From Buchananella sp. 14KM1171 (GTDB lineage: Bacteria; Actinomycetota; Actinomycetes; Actinomycetales; Actinomycetaceae): 64,000 bases of DNA. The position numbers were made by a program, and so were the translations under genes. Each line of letters starts with the position of its first letter. The first letter of the stretch is position 1. Below, piece by piece: positions 25,940 to 35,629 of the stretch. The stretch covers positions 1,550,001 to 1,614,000 of the forward strand of contig NZ_CP159981.1 in assembly GCF_041380365.1 (NCBI RefSeq), given 5' to 3'. Under the pieces are notes generated by a model. That model was not told the origin of the DNA. It searched no databases and saw only the letters and a program-made list of their open reading frames with translations.

Positions 25940-27672
25940 CCTGACTTTTGACACTTGGTATGGAGCTGGGTGGTTTGGGTCGGGTTTTCGTTGATTTTCT
26001 GCGGGTGTGGGGGTTGGTTTGGGTCACTAAGGGGGTGGCTATGATGAGGGTTTGTGAGCCCGTTCATCCGTCAAGTGCGTACTGCCTCGGGGGCCACGGC
26101 TGTGCAGATCGTGATCAAGGAAGGCCGGCGTAACAGGATTGTTGAGCACATTGGTTCGGCTCGTACGCCTGGCGAGCTTGCTGCCTTGGTCCAGATCGCA
26201 CGGGAAAAGCTCCATCCTGGCCAGCTCGAGCTAGACCTGGACCTTTCATCGGGGTGGGCAGACTCCGCGCCGGGTGGCCTGGAGGACTACCGGCAGGCGG
26301 CCAGTAGCGCAGCGCGCGTGGTTGGCCACCGTAGCGGCTTGTTGTGGCAGATCCTTTGCGATGCTTGGCGGGATCTTGGCTTTGACCAAGCGGTAGGCGA
26401 TGAGGCCTTCAAACAGATTGTCCTGGCCCGGCTGATCGAACCCACCAGCAAGAGCGCTATAGCAGCAATGTTGACCAGCCTGGGGCTGGAATCCTTTGAC
26501 TCACGCACCCACTTTCGTGCCCTGGCCCGTTGTGTGGAGCGTGATTACCGCTGCGCTTTGGCTCGCGCGGCTTTGGCGCATTGCCTGGCGTATGGGGATG
26601 TGTCCTTGGTGTTGTACGACGTGACTACCTTGTACTTCGAAGTCGAGGAAGAAGACGCGCTACGCAAGGTCGGTTACTCCAAGGAACGCCGCGTCGATCC
26701 CCAGATCCTGGTCGGCCTGCTGGTAGACCGCAACGGTTTTCCCCTAGAGGCCTCCTGTTGGGAGGGCAACAAGTGCGAAACCCATACCCTCATCCCTACC
26801 ATCGAGGCCTTCAAGCAACGCGCTGGGGTGGAAAACCTGGTGGTGGTAGCTGATGCTGGCATGCTCTCTCGGGCTAACTTGCAAGCCCTCAACGAGGCTG
26901 GCTACGGCTTCATTGTCGGGGCCAGGCAGACCAAAGCGCCCCTGGACCTCCAAGCGCATTTCTTCTGGCACGGGGACTACTTCACTGATGGGCAGATCAT
27001 TGAGACCATCACCCCACGCCACGCCGGCAAACAAGAACGCGATCAGCGCCTCAAGGCCGAACCGGTCTGGCACCCACAAACACACCCGGGCTCGTGGCGG
27101 GCGATCTGGGTCTACTCATCAAAGCGTGCCGCCAGGGACAACAAGACCCTTACTCTCCAGGAGAACCGGGCTAGAGCCATCGTTGCTGGGGAAAAAGCTA
27201 TGCGCTCAGCCAGGTTCGTCACCACTAGCTCCCAAGGAAGGGGCCTGGATGAAAAGGCCCTGGCCAGGGCGCGGCGTCTAGTCGGGCTTAAGGGCTATGT
27301 CACCAACATCCCAGCCCAGGCCATGAGCGCGGCCGAAATTGTGGCTGACTACCACGATCTGTGGAAGGTGGAACAGTCCTTTCGCATGTCCAAACACGAT
27401 CTACGCGCCCGCCCGGTCTTCCACCACACCCACCAATCCATCCAGGCTCACCTGACCGTGGTAACCGCTGCCCTGGCCATAGCCCGCCACCTACAGACCC
27501 GAACCGGCCTGTCCATCAAGAAGATCATCCAGGCCCTCAGGCCCGTCATTGACGTCACCATCAACATCAACGGACACGAACTCACAGCCACCAGCCAACC
27601 CCAAGGCCAAGCCGCCAACATCCTGGCCAGCCTCACCAACAAAATGGGTCACTAACGGTGTCAAAAGTCAGG
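25940..27672 (+). mobile_element. IS1634-like insertion sequence (1733 bp)
   Basis: The ends are perfect 15-bp inverted repeats: CCTGACTTTTGACAC at 25940-25954 and its complement at 27658-27672. One transposase gene fills the element. The flanks are a 454-bp direct repeat (25486-25939 and 27673-28126). IS1634 and relatives such as IS1549 are known for very long, variable target duplications, which fits. The right end lies exactly at the stop codon of the HD gene, so that gene stays intact. Identity of the two repeats indicates a recent insertion. Confidence 0.93.
26054..27655 (+). CDS. IS1634-family transposase
   Basis: This 533-aa DDE transposase of the IS4/IS1634 group carries an N-terminal region, then VLYDVTTLYFE (first Asp), VVVADAGMLSRANL (second Asp) and YHDLWKVEQSFRMSK (catalytic Glu in a Y-x-x-x-x-K-x-E signature). 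No frameshift or stop interrupts it, so it is probably active. The GTG at 26054 has GAGGG five to six bases before it. The gene ends three bases before the right inverted repeat. Confidence 0.93.
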   Translation: MSPFIRQVRTASGATAVQIVIKEGRRNRIVEHIGSARTPGELAALVQIAREKLHPGQLELDLDLSSGWADSAPGGLEDYRQAASSAARVVGHRSGLLWQILCDAWRDLGFDQAVGDEAFKQIVLARLIEPTSKSAIAAMLTSLGLESFDSRTHFRALARCVERDYRCALARAALAHCLAYGDVSLVLYDVTTLYFEVEEEDALRKVGYSKERRVDPQILVGLLVDRNGFPLEASCWEGNKCETHTLIPTIEAFKQRAGVENLVVVADAGMLSRANLQALNEAGYGFIVGARQTKAPLDLQAHFFWHGDYFTDGQIIETITPRHAGKQERDQRLKAEPVWHPQTHPGSWRAIWVYSSKRAARDNKTLTLQENRARAIVAGEKAMRSARFVTTSSQGRGLDEKALARARRLVGLKGYVTNIPAQAMSAAEIVADYHDLWKVEQSFRMSKHDLRARPVFHHTHQSIQAHLTVVTAALAIARHLQTRTGLSIKKIIQALRPVIDVTININGHELTATSQPQGQAANILASLTNKMGH

Positions 27673-28126
27673 CTAGAGCTCTGGCCCGTCAGTGGCGGCA
27701 CCAAGGCCCTCGCCGCCCGCCGTGGGTAGCCCGGCGTTACCCACCTCCACCGCTGCCGGCTCGGCAGCGGTCACGGGCGCTGCGGGACGCTTCGCGGCAA
27801 CCGGCGCTGCGGGGCGCGGGTCAAAGGCGTCCAGGTCCTCCAGGCAGGTCTCCAGGGTGGAGAAGTCGTCCTCGGCCGCGCGCGGACAGTCCAGGGCCGC
27901 CATCAGCTCGGCCACGCTGCGCCGCTGCGGGGCGGGCGCAACCACGGGCGCCAGCGCCTGGGTGCTGTCGATCTCCAGACCCGGCACCGGCTCGATCCGC
28001 TGCGTCACCTCCATGCGGTGCACGCCATCACTGCCGTCGGCGGCAACCGGCTTAGCAGTGCCGGCAACCGGCTTTGCGGCACCGGCCGCCGGGTTAGCAG
28101 CGCTTACCACCGGCTTAGCAGCTCCG
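27673..28126. repeat. Right copy of the 454-bp direct repeat
   Basis: This is the original copy of the duplicated target and forms the 3' end of the intact HD-family gene. It begins with the complement of the TAG stop codon, directly abutting the insertion sequence. Confidence 0.9.
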
Positions 28127-29067
28127 GCCACCGCCTTCTCACCGCCCAGGAGTTCGGCGGACTTGGCGGTCGGCCGGGCGGCAGCGTCGTCCACCGGGGG
28201 ACTCACGACGGCCGGGTGGGCGCCCCGCCCGCCGGGAATCGGCGTCGCCACGGCAGCGGGGGCGACCGGTTGGGGGAGGGGGGCAACGATCAGACGCGGC
28301 GTAGTAGCCTCCGGCACGCCCGGCGCCGGCACCTCCCCGGCGGCGTCCACCTCGGCGTGCGCCAAGAGCTCGGCGCGCAGGCTGCCGTCGGGGTCCAGCT
28401 CGGCAAGCTCGGCCTCCAGGCGGGCCTGCTCGGAGGCAAGGTTCTGCCTGGCCGCCTCCTCCCACTGCTTCCCGGCCGAGGTGCGGAAGATCGCGGGGCG
28501 CGCCAACAGCCGCTCCAGCGCGGCCAGGCGGCCCACCACGTAGGTGAGCGGGTCCAGCTCGCGGTACTCCTCACGGATCTTGGTGCGGTAGTCGCGATAC
28601 TTCTGCGGGGTGGCGCCCAGGATCGCCAGGTCGGCGTCGCACAGCACCGCGCAGTCCACGTCGCGCGGGCCTGCCCCGCCGATGTTCATCACCATCTTCT
28701 CGACGTAGTCGATCATGGCGGGCGGCACGCGCAGCTCGGTCAGCTCCAGGCGGGCCCGCACGGCGCCGGCCTGGGTGTCCTCCCCGAACTTGCGGGGGTC
28801 GAGCCCGGGGGCCGGGGTGCGGTAGATGGCGCCGTGGTACCAGGCGGCCACGCGCAGCGCGTCGGGGTGGTGGGAGGCGATGGCCAGAATGTCCAGGCGC
28901 TCCAGCACCGCCACCAGGTGCTTGACGGAGTGGAAGGTGCGTTCGGGAGATTGCCACGAATCGATGAGGGCCCGACCAATCCTGCTGATCTTCTCCTCAT
29001 CGGCCTGTGCTCCGAGCGCTTGCACCGAGCGAATGAACGCCGGCAGCAACCACGCGGCAATAGTCAC
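27673..29067 (-). CDS. HD-superfamily-like protein with altered HD motif and long Ala/Pro tail
   Basis: Residues ~1-210 of this 464-aa protein resemble predicted metal-dependent phosphohydrolases of the HD superfamily, with FHSVKHL (His46, His50), AAWYHGAIY (His78) and LCDADLAILG. The Asp that gives the HD motif its name is replaced by Gly79, so metal binding may be impaired or shared differently. Residues ~245-464 are a low-complexity Ala/Pro/Val/Glu tail with AAKPVA-type repeats. The GTG at 29067 has AAGGGAG upstream. The gene lies 108 bases after the histidine kinase on the same strand. The insertion sequence sits right at its stop codon without cutting it. Substrate is unknown. Confidence 0.75.
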   Translation of the reverse strand: MTIAAWLLPAFIRSVQALGAQADEEKISRIGRALIDSWQSPERTFHSVKHLVAVLERLDILAIASHHPDALRVAAWYHGAIYRTPAPGLDPRKFGEDTQAGAVRARLELTELRVPPAMIDYVEKMVMNIGGAGPRDVDCAVLCDADLAILGATPQKYRDYRTKIREEYRELDPLTYVVGRLAALERLLARPAIFRTSAGKQWEEAARQNLASEQARLEAELAELDPDGSLRAELLAHAEVDAAGEVPAPGVPEATTPRLIVAPLPQPVAPAAVATPIPGGRGAHPAVVSPPVDDAAARPTAKSAELLGGEKAVAGAAKPVVSAANPAAGAAKPVAGTAKPVAADGSDGVHRMEVTQRIEPVPGLEIDSTQALAPVVAPAPQRRSVAELMAALDCPRAAEDDFSTLETCLEDLDAFDPRPAAPVAAKRPAAPVTAAEPAAVEVGNAGLPTAGGEGLGAATDGPEL

Positions 29068-29175
29068 TGCGTACTCCCTTGCTTGCCTATCAGCGTTAAA
29101 GAATGGTCCGCTTGCCGCGACTTGTCCAGTTCGTTTTGCCTGGCTGGGGACCGATTCACGCCCCGCCTGCGTGTT

Positions 29176-30873
29176 TTAGCGCCGCTTTTTGGCTTCCGCT
29201 GGGGCCGACGTCCCACCCTCGTCCCCGCTGGAGACGGCTTTTGTGCGTGCTGCCTTGGGGCCAGCGAGCGGCACCTCGATCCGCATGGTGGCGCCACCGC
29301 CGGGGGTGTCCAGCACCCGGATGGTGCCCTCGTGCTTGGCCATGATCGCGGAGACGATCGCCAGGCCCAGGCCAGAACCGCCCGTGGCGCGGGCCCGGGA
29401 GGTGTCTGTGCGGAAGAAGCGCTCGAAAATTCGGGAGGATGCCTCTGGGGGAATACCAGGGCCGTGGTCGCGCACCTCGATGGCCCCCATCCCGCCGCGC
29501 CTGCCCACGGCGATCTCCACCGGGGAGCCGGGGGGCGTGTGGCGTTGGATGTTGCCGAGCAGGTTTGTGACCACCTGAGTGATCCGGTCGGCGTCCGCCA
29601 CCGCCAGGAGCGGGGCGGGCTGGCTGGGGCTGACCGGGGCTATCTGGCCGAGGGCGGTCGGGTGCGCGTCGGCGCCGTTCTGCGCGGGCAGCCGGGTGAA
29701 GTCGGTGGGATCGGCCGGGGTGCCGTCGCCCAGCTGAGGGGCGTTGTCTGCCAGTAGCAGCAGGCTCACCTCGCGGTCCGGGGCTAGGGCACGCAGGTCC
29801 TCCACGCCCCGGGCCGCCACGCGCCTCAGGTCCACGTTGCTGAACTGCAGGGGGCGGCCCTCGTCCAGGCGGGCCAGCTGCAGCAGGTCCTCCACCAGGC
29901 CCCCCATGCGCTTGGACTCGGACTCGATGCGGCGCATCGTGGAGCCCACCTGATCGGCGGGAATACCGCCCATGCGGTAGAGCTCGGCGTAGCCCCGCAC
30001 GGCCGCCAAGGGTGTGCGCAGCTCGTGTGAGGCGTCAGAGACGAAGCGCTGCATGTTCTCCCGCAGCTCCTGCTCGCGCGCAAAGGACTGCTCGATGCGC
30101 GCCAGCATGAGGTTCAGGGAACCGGCCAGGGAGCCCACCTCGGTGGAGGGCGGCTCAGCGTGGATACGCACCGCCAGGTCACCGCCGGCGATCTGCCCGG
30201 CCACCTGCTCGATCTCTCGCAGCGGCCGCAGGGCACGTCGGACCAGGTAACTAGCCCCCACCACGGAGATAAGCAGGATCACGGTGGCCACCACGATCAT
30301 CACGCCCACGGTGCGCAGGATCGTCGCCTTCAGCGGCTCGGTGGACAACGCCACGATCGCAACGCCCCGCGCCTGGGAGGTGGTGCGAGGGGAGATAGGG
30401 ATCATCACCGCGCGCCACGTCTTGCCGGGAATGTTGGACGCCAGGGTGAAGGGGACCGGGTCCCCGGACTCCGACAGGCGTACCACCGCGTCCGCGTAGC
30501 TCACCCCCAGGTCCACCGGCCGCCCGGAGGACTTCTCCAGCTCAGACCACAGCAGGGTGGTGGTGTCGTAGCCGTCGAACTTGATGTGAACGTAGTAGTC
30601 GCCCACGAAGTTGAAGTCACCGGGCGTGGACTGGAGCGAAAGCTGCAGGGCGCGCGTGGCGATCACCGGCGCGGTCCCGGTCAGCTTCTGGTCCAGCTGC
30701 TCCATCAGGTGGTTGTTCAGCAGGGTGACGGTCACCATCGAGGCGATCGCCAGGCCAAGCGTCAGTAGCGCCGTGGTGAGCACCACCAGCCGCTGCGTCA
30801 GCGGCGCCGCGTGCCAACTGTCGTGAAAGCGCGCCTTGATCCCAGCGCGCCCGCCCCCCTGCTGCCTTGCCAC
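29176..30873 (-). CDS. Sensor histidine kinase (HAMP, HisKA, HATPase)
   Basis: This 565-aa membrane sensor has a first helix at ~27-50, an extracytoplasmic sensor region to ~175, a second helix (~185-210), a HAMP domain, the H-box SDASHELRTPLAAVRGYAEL with phosphoacceptor His283, and ATPase motifs DHGPGIP and GGSGLGLAIV. The 58-residue insert between DNAPQLGDG and the N-box is Pro/Ala-rich. It starts four bases after the response regulator stop, so the two are co-transcribed and form one system. The general layout is that of TrcS/TcrY-type actinobacterial kinases; the signal is unknown. Confidence 0.95.
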   Translation of the reverse strand: MARQQGGGRAGIKARFHDSWHAAPLTQRLVVLTTALLTLGLAIASMVTVTLLNNHLMEQLDQKLTGTAPVIATRALQLSLQSTPGDFNFVGDYYVHIKFDGYDTTTLLWSELEKSSGRPVDLGVSYADAVVRLSESGDPVPFTLASNIPGKTWRAVMIPISPRTTSQARGVAIVALSTEPLKATILRTVGVMIVVATVILLISVVGASYLVRRALRPLREIEQVAGQIAGGDLAVRIHAEPPSTEVGSLAGSLNLMLARIEQSFAREQELRENMQRFVSDASHELRTPLAAVRGYAELYRMGGIPADQVGSTMRRIESESKRMGGLVEDLLQLARLDEGRPLQFSNVDLRRVAARGVEDLRALAPDREVSLLLLADNAPQLGDGTPADPTDFTRLPAQNGADAHPTALGQIAPVSPSQPAPLLAVADADRITQVVTNLLGNIQRHTPPGSPVEIAVGRRGGMGAIEVRDHGPGIPPEASSRIFERFFRTDTSRARATGGSGLGLAIVSAIMAKHEGTIRVLDTPGGGATMRIEVPLAGPKAARTKAVSSGDEGGTSAPAEAKKRR

Positions 30874-30877
30874 GCGG

Positions 30878-31603
<726 letters not shown>

Positions 31604-31774
31604 AAATCAATTATTCCCCCTTTTGTCTGGAGGTTGGCTGGAAGTTGAGTGGGCTGTGGATGGAGAGTCGCCCGGAGGAGCCTCGATTTTTCCCCAGTCC
31701 TCCCTCGGGGCGAGCTTGGAGTTGACCCGAGCAGCGATAATTCTCAAAGCCCGTCCTGAACCGAGGAGTTATCA

Positions 31775-32263
31775 ATGCCCACCGCCGACCCGTTCAACCC
31801 GCCAGGCGTGGTCTTCCAGCCGGTATCGCCCAAGCTCGCACCGGTGCGCCTGGCAGGCACCTGGATCACCTGCGGAATCGGGGCGATCGCCTTCGCCATC
31901 CCCGCCGTGCTGGTCAGCCCCTGGTTCTACATCGGCACGGGCTTCTTCGCTGTGATCGCGCTGTGGGTGAGCCTGCTGGTCTCCCGCCAGGTCAAGGCGA
32001 TGGGATACGCGGAAAGCGCCGAGGAGCTGCTGTGGCGCAAGGGCGTCATGTTCAAGCAACTGACCGTGGTGCCCTACGGTCGCATGCAGTACGTGGACGT
32101 CTCCGCCGGCCCCATCGCCCGCGCCTTCGGGATCGCGGAGCTGAAGATGCACACCGCCGCCATGGAGGGCGACGTGGTCATCAACGGCCTGCCCCTGGAG
32201 GAGGCCAACCGGTTGCGCGCCCGCCTGACCGCGCTCGGCGAGGCGAAGTTGGCGGGCCTGTGA
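31775..32263 (+). CDS. Bacterial PH-domain membrane protein (YdbS-like)
   Basis: This 162-aa protein has two adjacent membrane helices (~28-72), then one bPH_2 domain (~85-150) with LLWRKGVMFKQLTVVPYGRMQYVDV. The ATG at 31775 follows GAGGAG. It overlaps the next gene by the GTGA arrangement, so the two are translated together. YdbS/YdbT-type pairs in Firmicutes are small and large bPH_2 membrane proteins; their exact role is poorly known. Confidence 0.88.
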   Translation: MPTADPFNPPGVVFQPVSPKLAPVRLAGTWITCGIGAIAFAIPAVLVSPWFYIGTGFFAVIALWVSLLVSRQVKAMGYAESAEELLWRKGVMFKQLTVVPYGRMQYVDVSAGPIARAFGIAELKMHTAAMEGDVVINGLPLEEANRLRARLTALGEAKLAGL

Positions 32264-34299
32264 GCGCGCCCATGATGCCCGACGTTCCGCCCGCACCCCC
32301 CACCGCCGCGCCCCTGTCCTTTGCCGGCGAGGTCAAGGGCGAGGTGGGCACGGTGATGCTGGAGCGCGGCCCGGAACAGGTCATCTGGCGCCGCGTGCAC
32401 GGTGTCACCCCCATCGTGCGCTCCTGGCAGGCAGTGGTGGCGCTGGCCGCAGTTCTCTTCGCTGTCTTTGTGGAGCTCATGTCTGACTTCCGCAGCACCG
32501 GCTTCTTCGGCACCCTGGCCGGAGTCGTGGAGGACTACACCCTCCACGCGCTGGGCGGGGCCGGACTGCTACTGGGGCTGGTGGCCTTGGGCTTCTTCCT
32601 GCAATGGCGGGCTATCCGCTACACGGTCTCCTCCGACGGCGTCCATCTGAACACCGGCGTGCTGATGAAGCAGCAGCGCGTGCTGCGCCTGACGCGCATC
32701 CAGACGGTAGACATCACCCGGCCGCTGCTGGGCCGCATCCTGGGGCTCGGCGAGCTCACCGTGGAGGCGGCCGGTGGCGCCGACTCCAGCGTCAAGATCG
32801 GCTTCCTCCCCGAGCGCGAGCTCAACGAGCTGCGCGCGGAGGTGCTGGCCCGCGCCGCCGGCGTCAAGGTGGGCCAGGGCGTTGGCCTGGCCCAGCCCGT
32901 CGCGCCGGGAGCGCCCACCCAGTTCGTCCCAGCCGCTCAGCCTGGACAGGTGGGGGCGGCCGGGACGGCAGCGTCGGCCATGGCAATGCCGGCGGCAGGG
33001 CCGGCAATCGCGGTGGCTCCGCCAGCCGCGCAGACGGGCGCGCACCCGGTGGCGCCGGCTCCGCACGGGCAGCAGACTGCCCCAGCGGCTCTGAGCGGTT
33101 TCCAGGGCGGCCAGCGCGTGGACATGTCCATGGAGGCACGGCGCTCCCCGGTGGCGCCCGAGCGGCTCATCTACCGCGTCCCGCCCAGCAACCTCATCGG
33201 CGCGCTCATGCGCAACCTCGCCGTCTGGGTCGCGGCGCTCGCCCTGCTGGGGGTCGTGACCGCCACCCTGGTACTGACCGCGCTCGGGCACATCGAGGTG
33301 CTGCTGGCCGGCCCCGCCTACCTGCTGCCCATGGTGATCGCCTTCGCGGGCTTCCTGTGGCAGCGCTTCGCCGGCGAATACAACTTCCGGGCCGCGCTGT
33401 CCGCCGACGGCGTGCGCATCCACCGGGGCCTGACCCAGACCGTGGCGCAGACCATCCCGCCCGGGCGCATCCAGGCCGTCACCCTCACCCAGCCGCTGTT
33501 GTGGCGAGGCAAGGACTGGTGGCGCGTTACCGTGCAGGTGGCCGGCCAAAGCCGCCAAGACGGCAACAACCAGAAGCTGGAGAACGACATCACGCTGCTG
33601 CCCGTCGGCTCGCGAGAGGAAGCGCTCTACGCGCTCTGGCTGGCCGTGCCGGAGCTGGGGCTGCTGCCCGGCGAGAGCCCGGCAGAGGTGCTGGCAGCCG
33701 GCCTGACCGGGCAGGGCGAGGCCGCAGGATTCGTGGTCAGCCCACGTGGCGCCCGCTGGTTCAACCCCATCGAGTTCCGCCGCCTGGGCGTGCGCCTAGC
33801 CGAGCGCACCACCCTCTACCGCAGCGGCCGCATCAGGCGCTCCCTGCAGGTGGTGCCTCATGTGCGCCTGCAGGGCGTCACGGCAAAGGCCGGCCCACTC
33901 GATCGTGCCGCCGGGGTGGCCTGCCTGACCCTCGCGGTGGCAAACACCGCCCCCGTGCGCGTCCAGCACGTCGAGGCCGGCTACGCCGCCTACCTGCAGG
34001 AAAACCTGGTGCGCCTGTCCCGGGAGGACCGCCACCGCGAGGCCCCCGAGCAGTGGATGACCCGCGTAGGCGTGGAGGTCCCCGCCGCGCCCGCGCCGGG
34101 TGGCGTGCCTGCGCCGGTGCCGGTTGGCGGGGGCGGGGCTGCGTCTGCATCTGTTGGCGTGGCCGGGGCGTCGGTCGCCCCGGTGGGCGTGCCCGGGGCA
34201 CCGGTCGCCCCGGCGGGGCCCGGTCAGGGGGCCGTGCAGTTTGGCGGGGGCGGGTGGAACGTCGGCCACCAAGAGCCCGGTCAGGGGGCCGCGCAGTGA
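32260..34299 (+). CDS. Multi-PH-domain membrane protein (YdbT-like)
   Basis: This 679-aa protein carries three bPH_2-like domains (~113-190, ~385-450 and ~510-590) and two pairs of hydrophobic helices. Marker motifs are TGVLMKQQRVLRLTRIQTVDI, split as in YdbT, and GLTQTVAQTIPPGRIQAV in the second. An Ala/Pro-rich linker at ~205-285 and an Ala/Val/Gly/Pro tail after ~590 are lineage-specific. The frame runs upstream to 31963, but the GTG at 32260 overlaps the stop of the preceding gene and begins MSAPMMPDVPP, so it is chosen. It is coupled to the DUF2520 gene at its 3' end by another GTGA overlap. Confidence 0.86.
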   Translation: MSAPMMPDVPPAPPTAAPLSFAGEVKGEVGTVMLERGPEQVIWRRVHGVTPIVRSWQAVVALAAVLFAVFVELMSDFRSTGFFGTLAGVVEDYTLHALGGAGLLLGLVALGFFLQWRAIRYTVSSDGVHLNTGVLMKQQRVLRLTRIQTVDITRPLLGRILGLGELTVEAAGGADSSVKIGFLPERELNELRAEVLARAAGVKVGQGVGLAQPVAPGAPTQFVPAAQPGQVGAAGTAASAMAMPAAGPAIAVAPPAAQTGAHPVAPAPHGQQTAPAALSGFQGGQRVDMSMEARRSPVAPERLIYRVPPSNLIGALMRNLAVWVAALALLGVVTATLVLTALGHIEVLLAGPAYLLPMVIAFAGFLWQRFAGEYNFRAALSADGVRIHRGLTQTVAQTIPPGRIQAVTLTQPLLWRGKDWWRVTVQVAGQSRQDGNNQKLENDITLLPVGSREEALYALWLAVPELGLLPGESPAEVLAAGLTGQGEAAGFVVSPRGARWFNPIEFRRLGVRLAERTTLYRSGRIRRSLQVVPHVRLQGVTAKAGPLDRAAGVACLTLAVANTAPVRVQHVEAGYAAYLQENLVRLSREDRHREAPEQWMTRVGVEVPAAPAPGGVPAPVPVGGGGAASASVGVAGASVAPVGVPGAPVAPAGPGQGAVQFGGGGWNVGHQEPGQGAAQ

Positions 34300-35210
34300 T
34301 CGCCACCGGCCGGCTCGGCATCGGCATCGTCGGGGCCGGTCGCGTGGGCGCCGTGCTGGGCAGTGCGTGGCGCGCCACCGGGCATGACGTCGTAGCGGTA
34401 TCCGCCTCCTCCGAGGCCAGCCGGGAGCGCGCCGACGTGATGCTGCCCGGCGTGCCCGTGCTGGAAGTGGAAGAGGTGGTGGCACGCAGCGAACTGGTGC
34501 TGCTCGCCGTGCCCGACGACGCCCTGCCCGGCCTGGTGTCCGGCCTGGCCCAGCTGGGCTGCTTCAAACCGGGACAGATCGTGGTGCACCCCGCCGGGCG
34601 ATTCGGGGTGGAGGTCCTGGCCCCCGCCACCGCCGCCGGGGCGATCGGGGTGGCGCTGCACCCGGCCATGACGTTCTCCGGCACCTCCCTGGACCTGCCG
34701 CGCCTGACCGGCTGCCCCATAGCGGTGACCGCCGCCCCCGGGATCCTGCCGATCGGGCAGGCGCTCGCGGTGGAGCTGGGCGGCGAACCCTTCGTGGTCG
34801 CCGAGGAGGCGCGGCTGCTCTACCACGCGGCCCTGGCGCACGGCGCCAACCACCTGGTGACGCTGGTGAACCAGGCGGTGCGGCTGGCGCAGGCCGCCGG
34901 GGTGAGGGACGCTGGGGCGCTGCGCCCGCTGCTGGAAACGGCTCTAGACCGAGCCCTGCGGGAGAGCGACTCGGCCCTGACCGGGCCAGTTTCACGAGGA
35001 GATTCGGGAACCGTGCGTGGACACCTGGAGGCCATTGAGGCCGCGGCCGTGGGGGCGCGGGTGGACGACGAGCCGGCCGTCGCCGCCGAACTCGCCTCCG
35101 CCGCGCGCACCTACCGGCACCTGGCCACCGCGACGGTGGAGCGCTGCGAGGCGCTGGGGCGGCTCAACCCCGAGCAGGTGCGCCAGTTAGGGCAGGCGCT
35201 GGCCGGTTGA
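34296..35210 (+). CDS. Rossmann-fold DUF2520 protein
   Basis: This 304-aa protein has an N-terminal NAD(P)-binding site (GIGIVGAGRVGAVLG at ~7-21) and the DUF2520 helical half with ALHPAMTFSG and LYHAALAHGANHLV. It resembles ketol-acid or pyrroline-carboxylate reductases in fold. The gene commonly lies next to panC in actinobacteria, as here, and a role in the pantothenate branch as a reductase is a reasonable but untested guess. The GTG start at 34296 overlaps the previous stop. Confidence 0.88.
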   Translation: MIATGRLGIGIVGAGRVGAVLGSAWRATGHDVVAVSASSEASRERADVMLPGVPVLEVEEVVARSELVLLAVPDDALPGLVSGLAQLGCFKPGQIVVHPAGRFGVEVLAPATAAGAIGVALHPAMTFSGTSLDLPRLTGCPIAVTAAPGILPIGQALAVELGGEPFVVAEEARLLYHAALAHGANHLVTLVNQAVRLAQAAGVRDAGALRPLLETALDRALRESDSALTGPVSRGDSGTVRGHLEAIEAAAVGARVDDEPAVAAELASAARTYRHLATATVERCEALGRLNPEQVRQLGQALAG

Positions 35211-35227
35211 GGGGTGCCCGGTGGGGT

Positions 35228-35303
35228 GGCCCGGGTTTGGCCCGGGTTTGGCCCGGGTTTGGCCCGGGTTTGGCCCGGGTTTGGCCCGGGTTTGGCCCGG
35301 GTG
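35228..35303 (+). repeat. 11-bp tandem repeat (seven units)
   Basis: GGCCCGGGTTT is repeated seven times with no change until the last unit. Each unit contains the palindrome CCCGGG. It starts 18 bases after the DUF2520 stop, within the 419-base gap before panC. Confidence 0.97.
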
Positions 35304-35320
35304 TTTGTTTCAAATTCGTA

Positions 35321-35400
35321 CGGCCTAGACCTTATGCAGCCGACCTAGACCTGAGAACGCTACGCAAGGTCTAGGTCGAGTGCACAAGGTCTAGGTCGAG
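35321..35400. repeat. Mirrored 20-bp-period word array, word CTAGACCT
   Basis: CCTAGACCTT and CCTAGACCTG occur at 20-bp spacing (35321 and 35341 blocks), followed by AAGGTCTAGG twice at the same spacing (35361 and 35381 blocks) in the opposite orientation. It lies between DUF2520 and panC. The same layout with other words occurs at 38741, 39831 and 62361. Confidence 0.9.
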
Positions 35401-35425
35401 CGGTTTAGTGGGCGGGCGGGCCGGG

Positions 35426-35523
35426 GTGGGGACCCGGGGTGCAGCCGCGCCCGGTCTCGGGTGGGGACCCGGGGTGCAGCCGCGCCCGGTCTCGGGTGGG
35501 GACCCGGGGTGCCGCCGCGCCCC
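35426..35523 (+). repeat. 35-bp tandem repeat, nearly three units
   Basis: Two perfect 35-bp copies (35426-35460 and 35461-35495) and a partial third share GTGGGGACCCGGGGTGC. A shorter direct repeat GTGACGCAGCAG follows twice at about 35528 and 35550. No gene is visible in this part of the panC leader region. Confidence 0.95.
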
Positions 35524-35629
35524 TGCGGTGACGCAGCAGCACATCCGTGGTGACGCAGCAGTGTGACGTTTCCCGGCACGGGTCGCCCGGGGTGGAGCCC
35601 GGCCGGGCCAGGCGCCTACGCTGGAAGGC

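Noticed and set aside
25486..28126. Segmental duplication of the HD gene unrelated to the insertion sequence
   Set aside because: The repeat ends coincide exactly with both ends of the element, which is the signature of a target duplication.
31963..32259. Upstream extension of the large PH-domain gene
   Set aside because: It overlaps the small PH-domain gene in another frame and is Arg/Gly-rich; the overlapping GTG at 32260 is the natural start.
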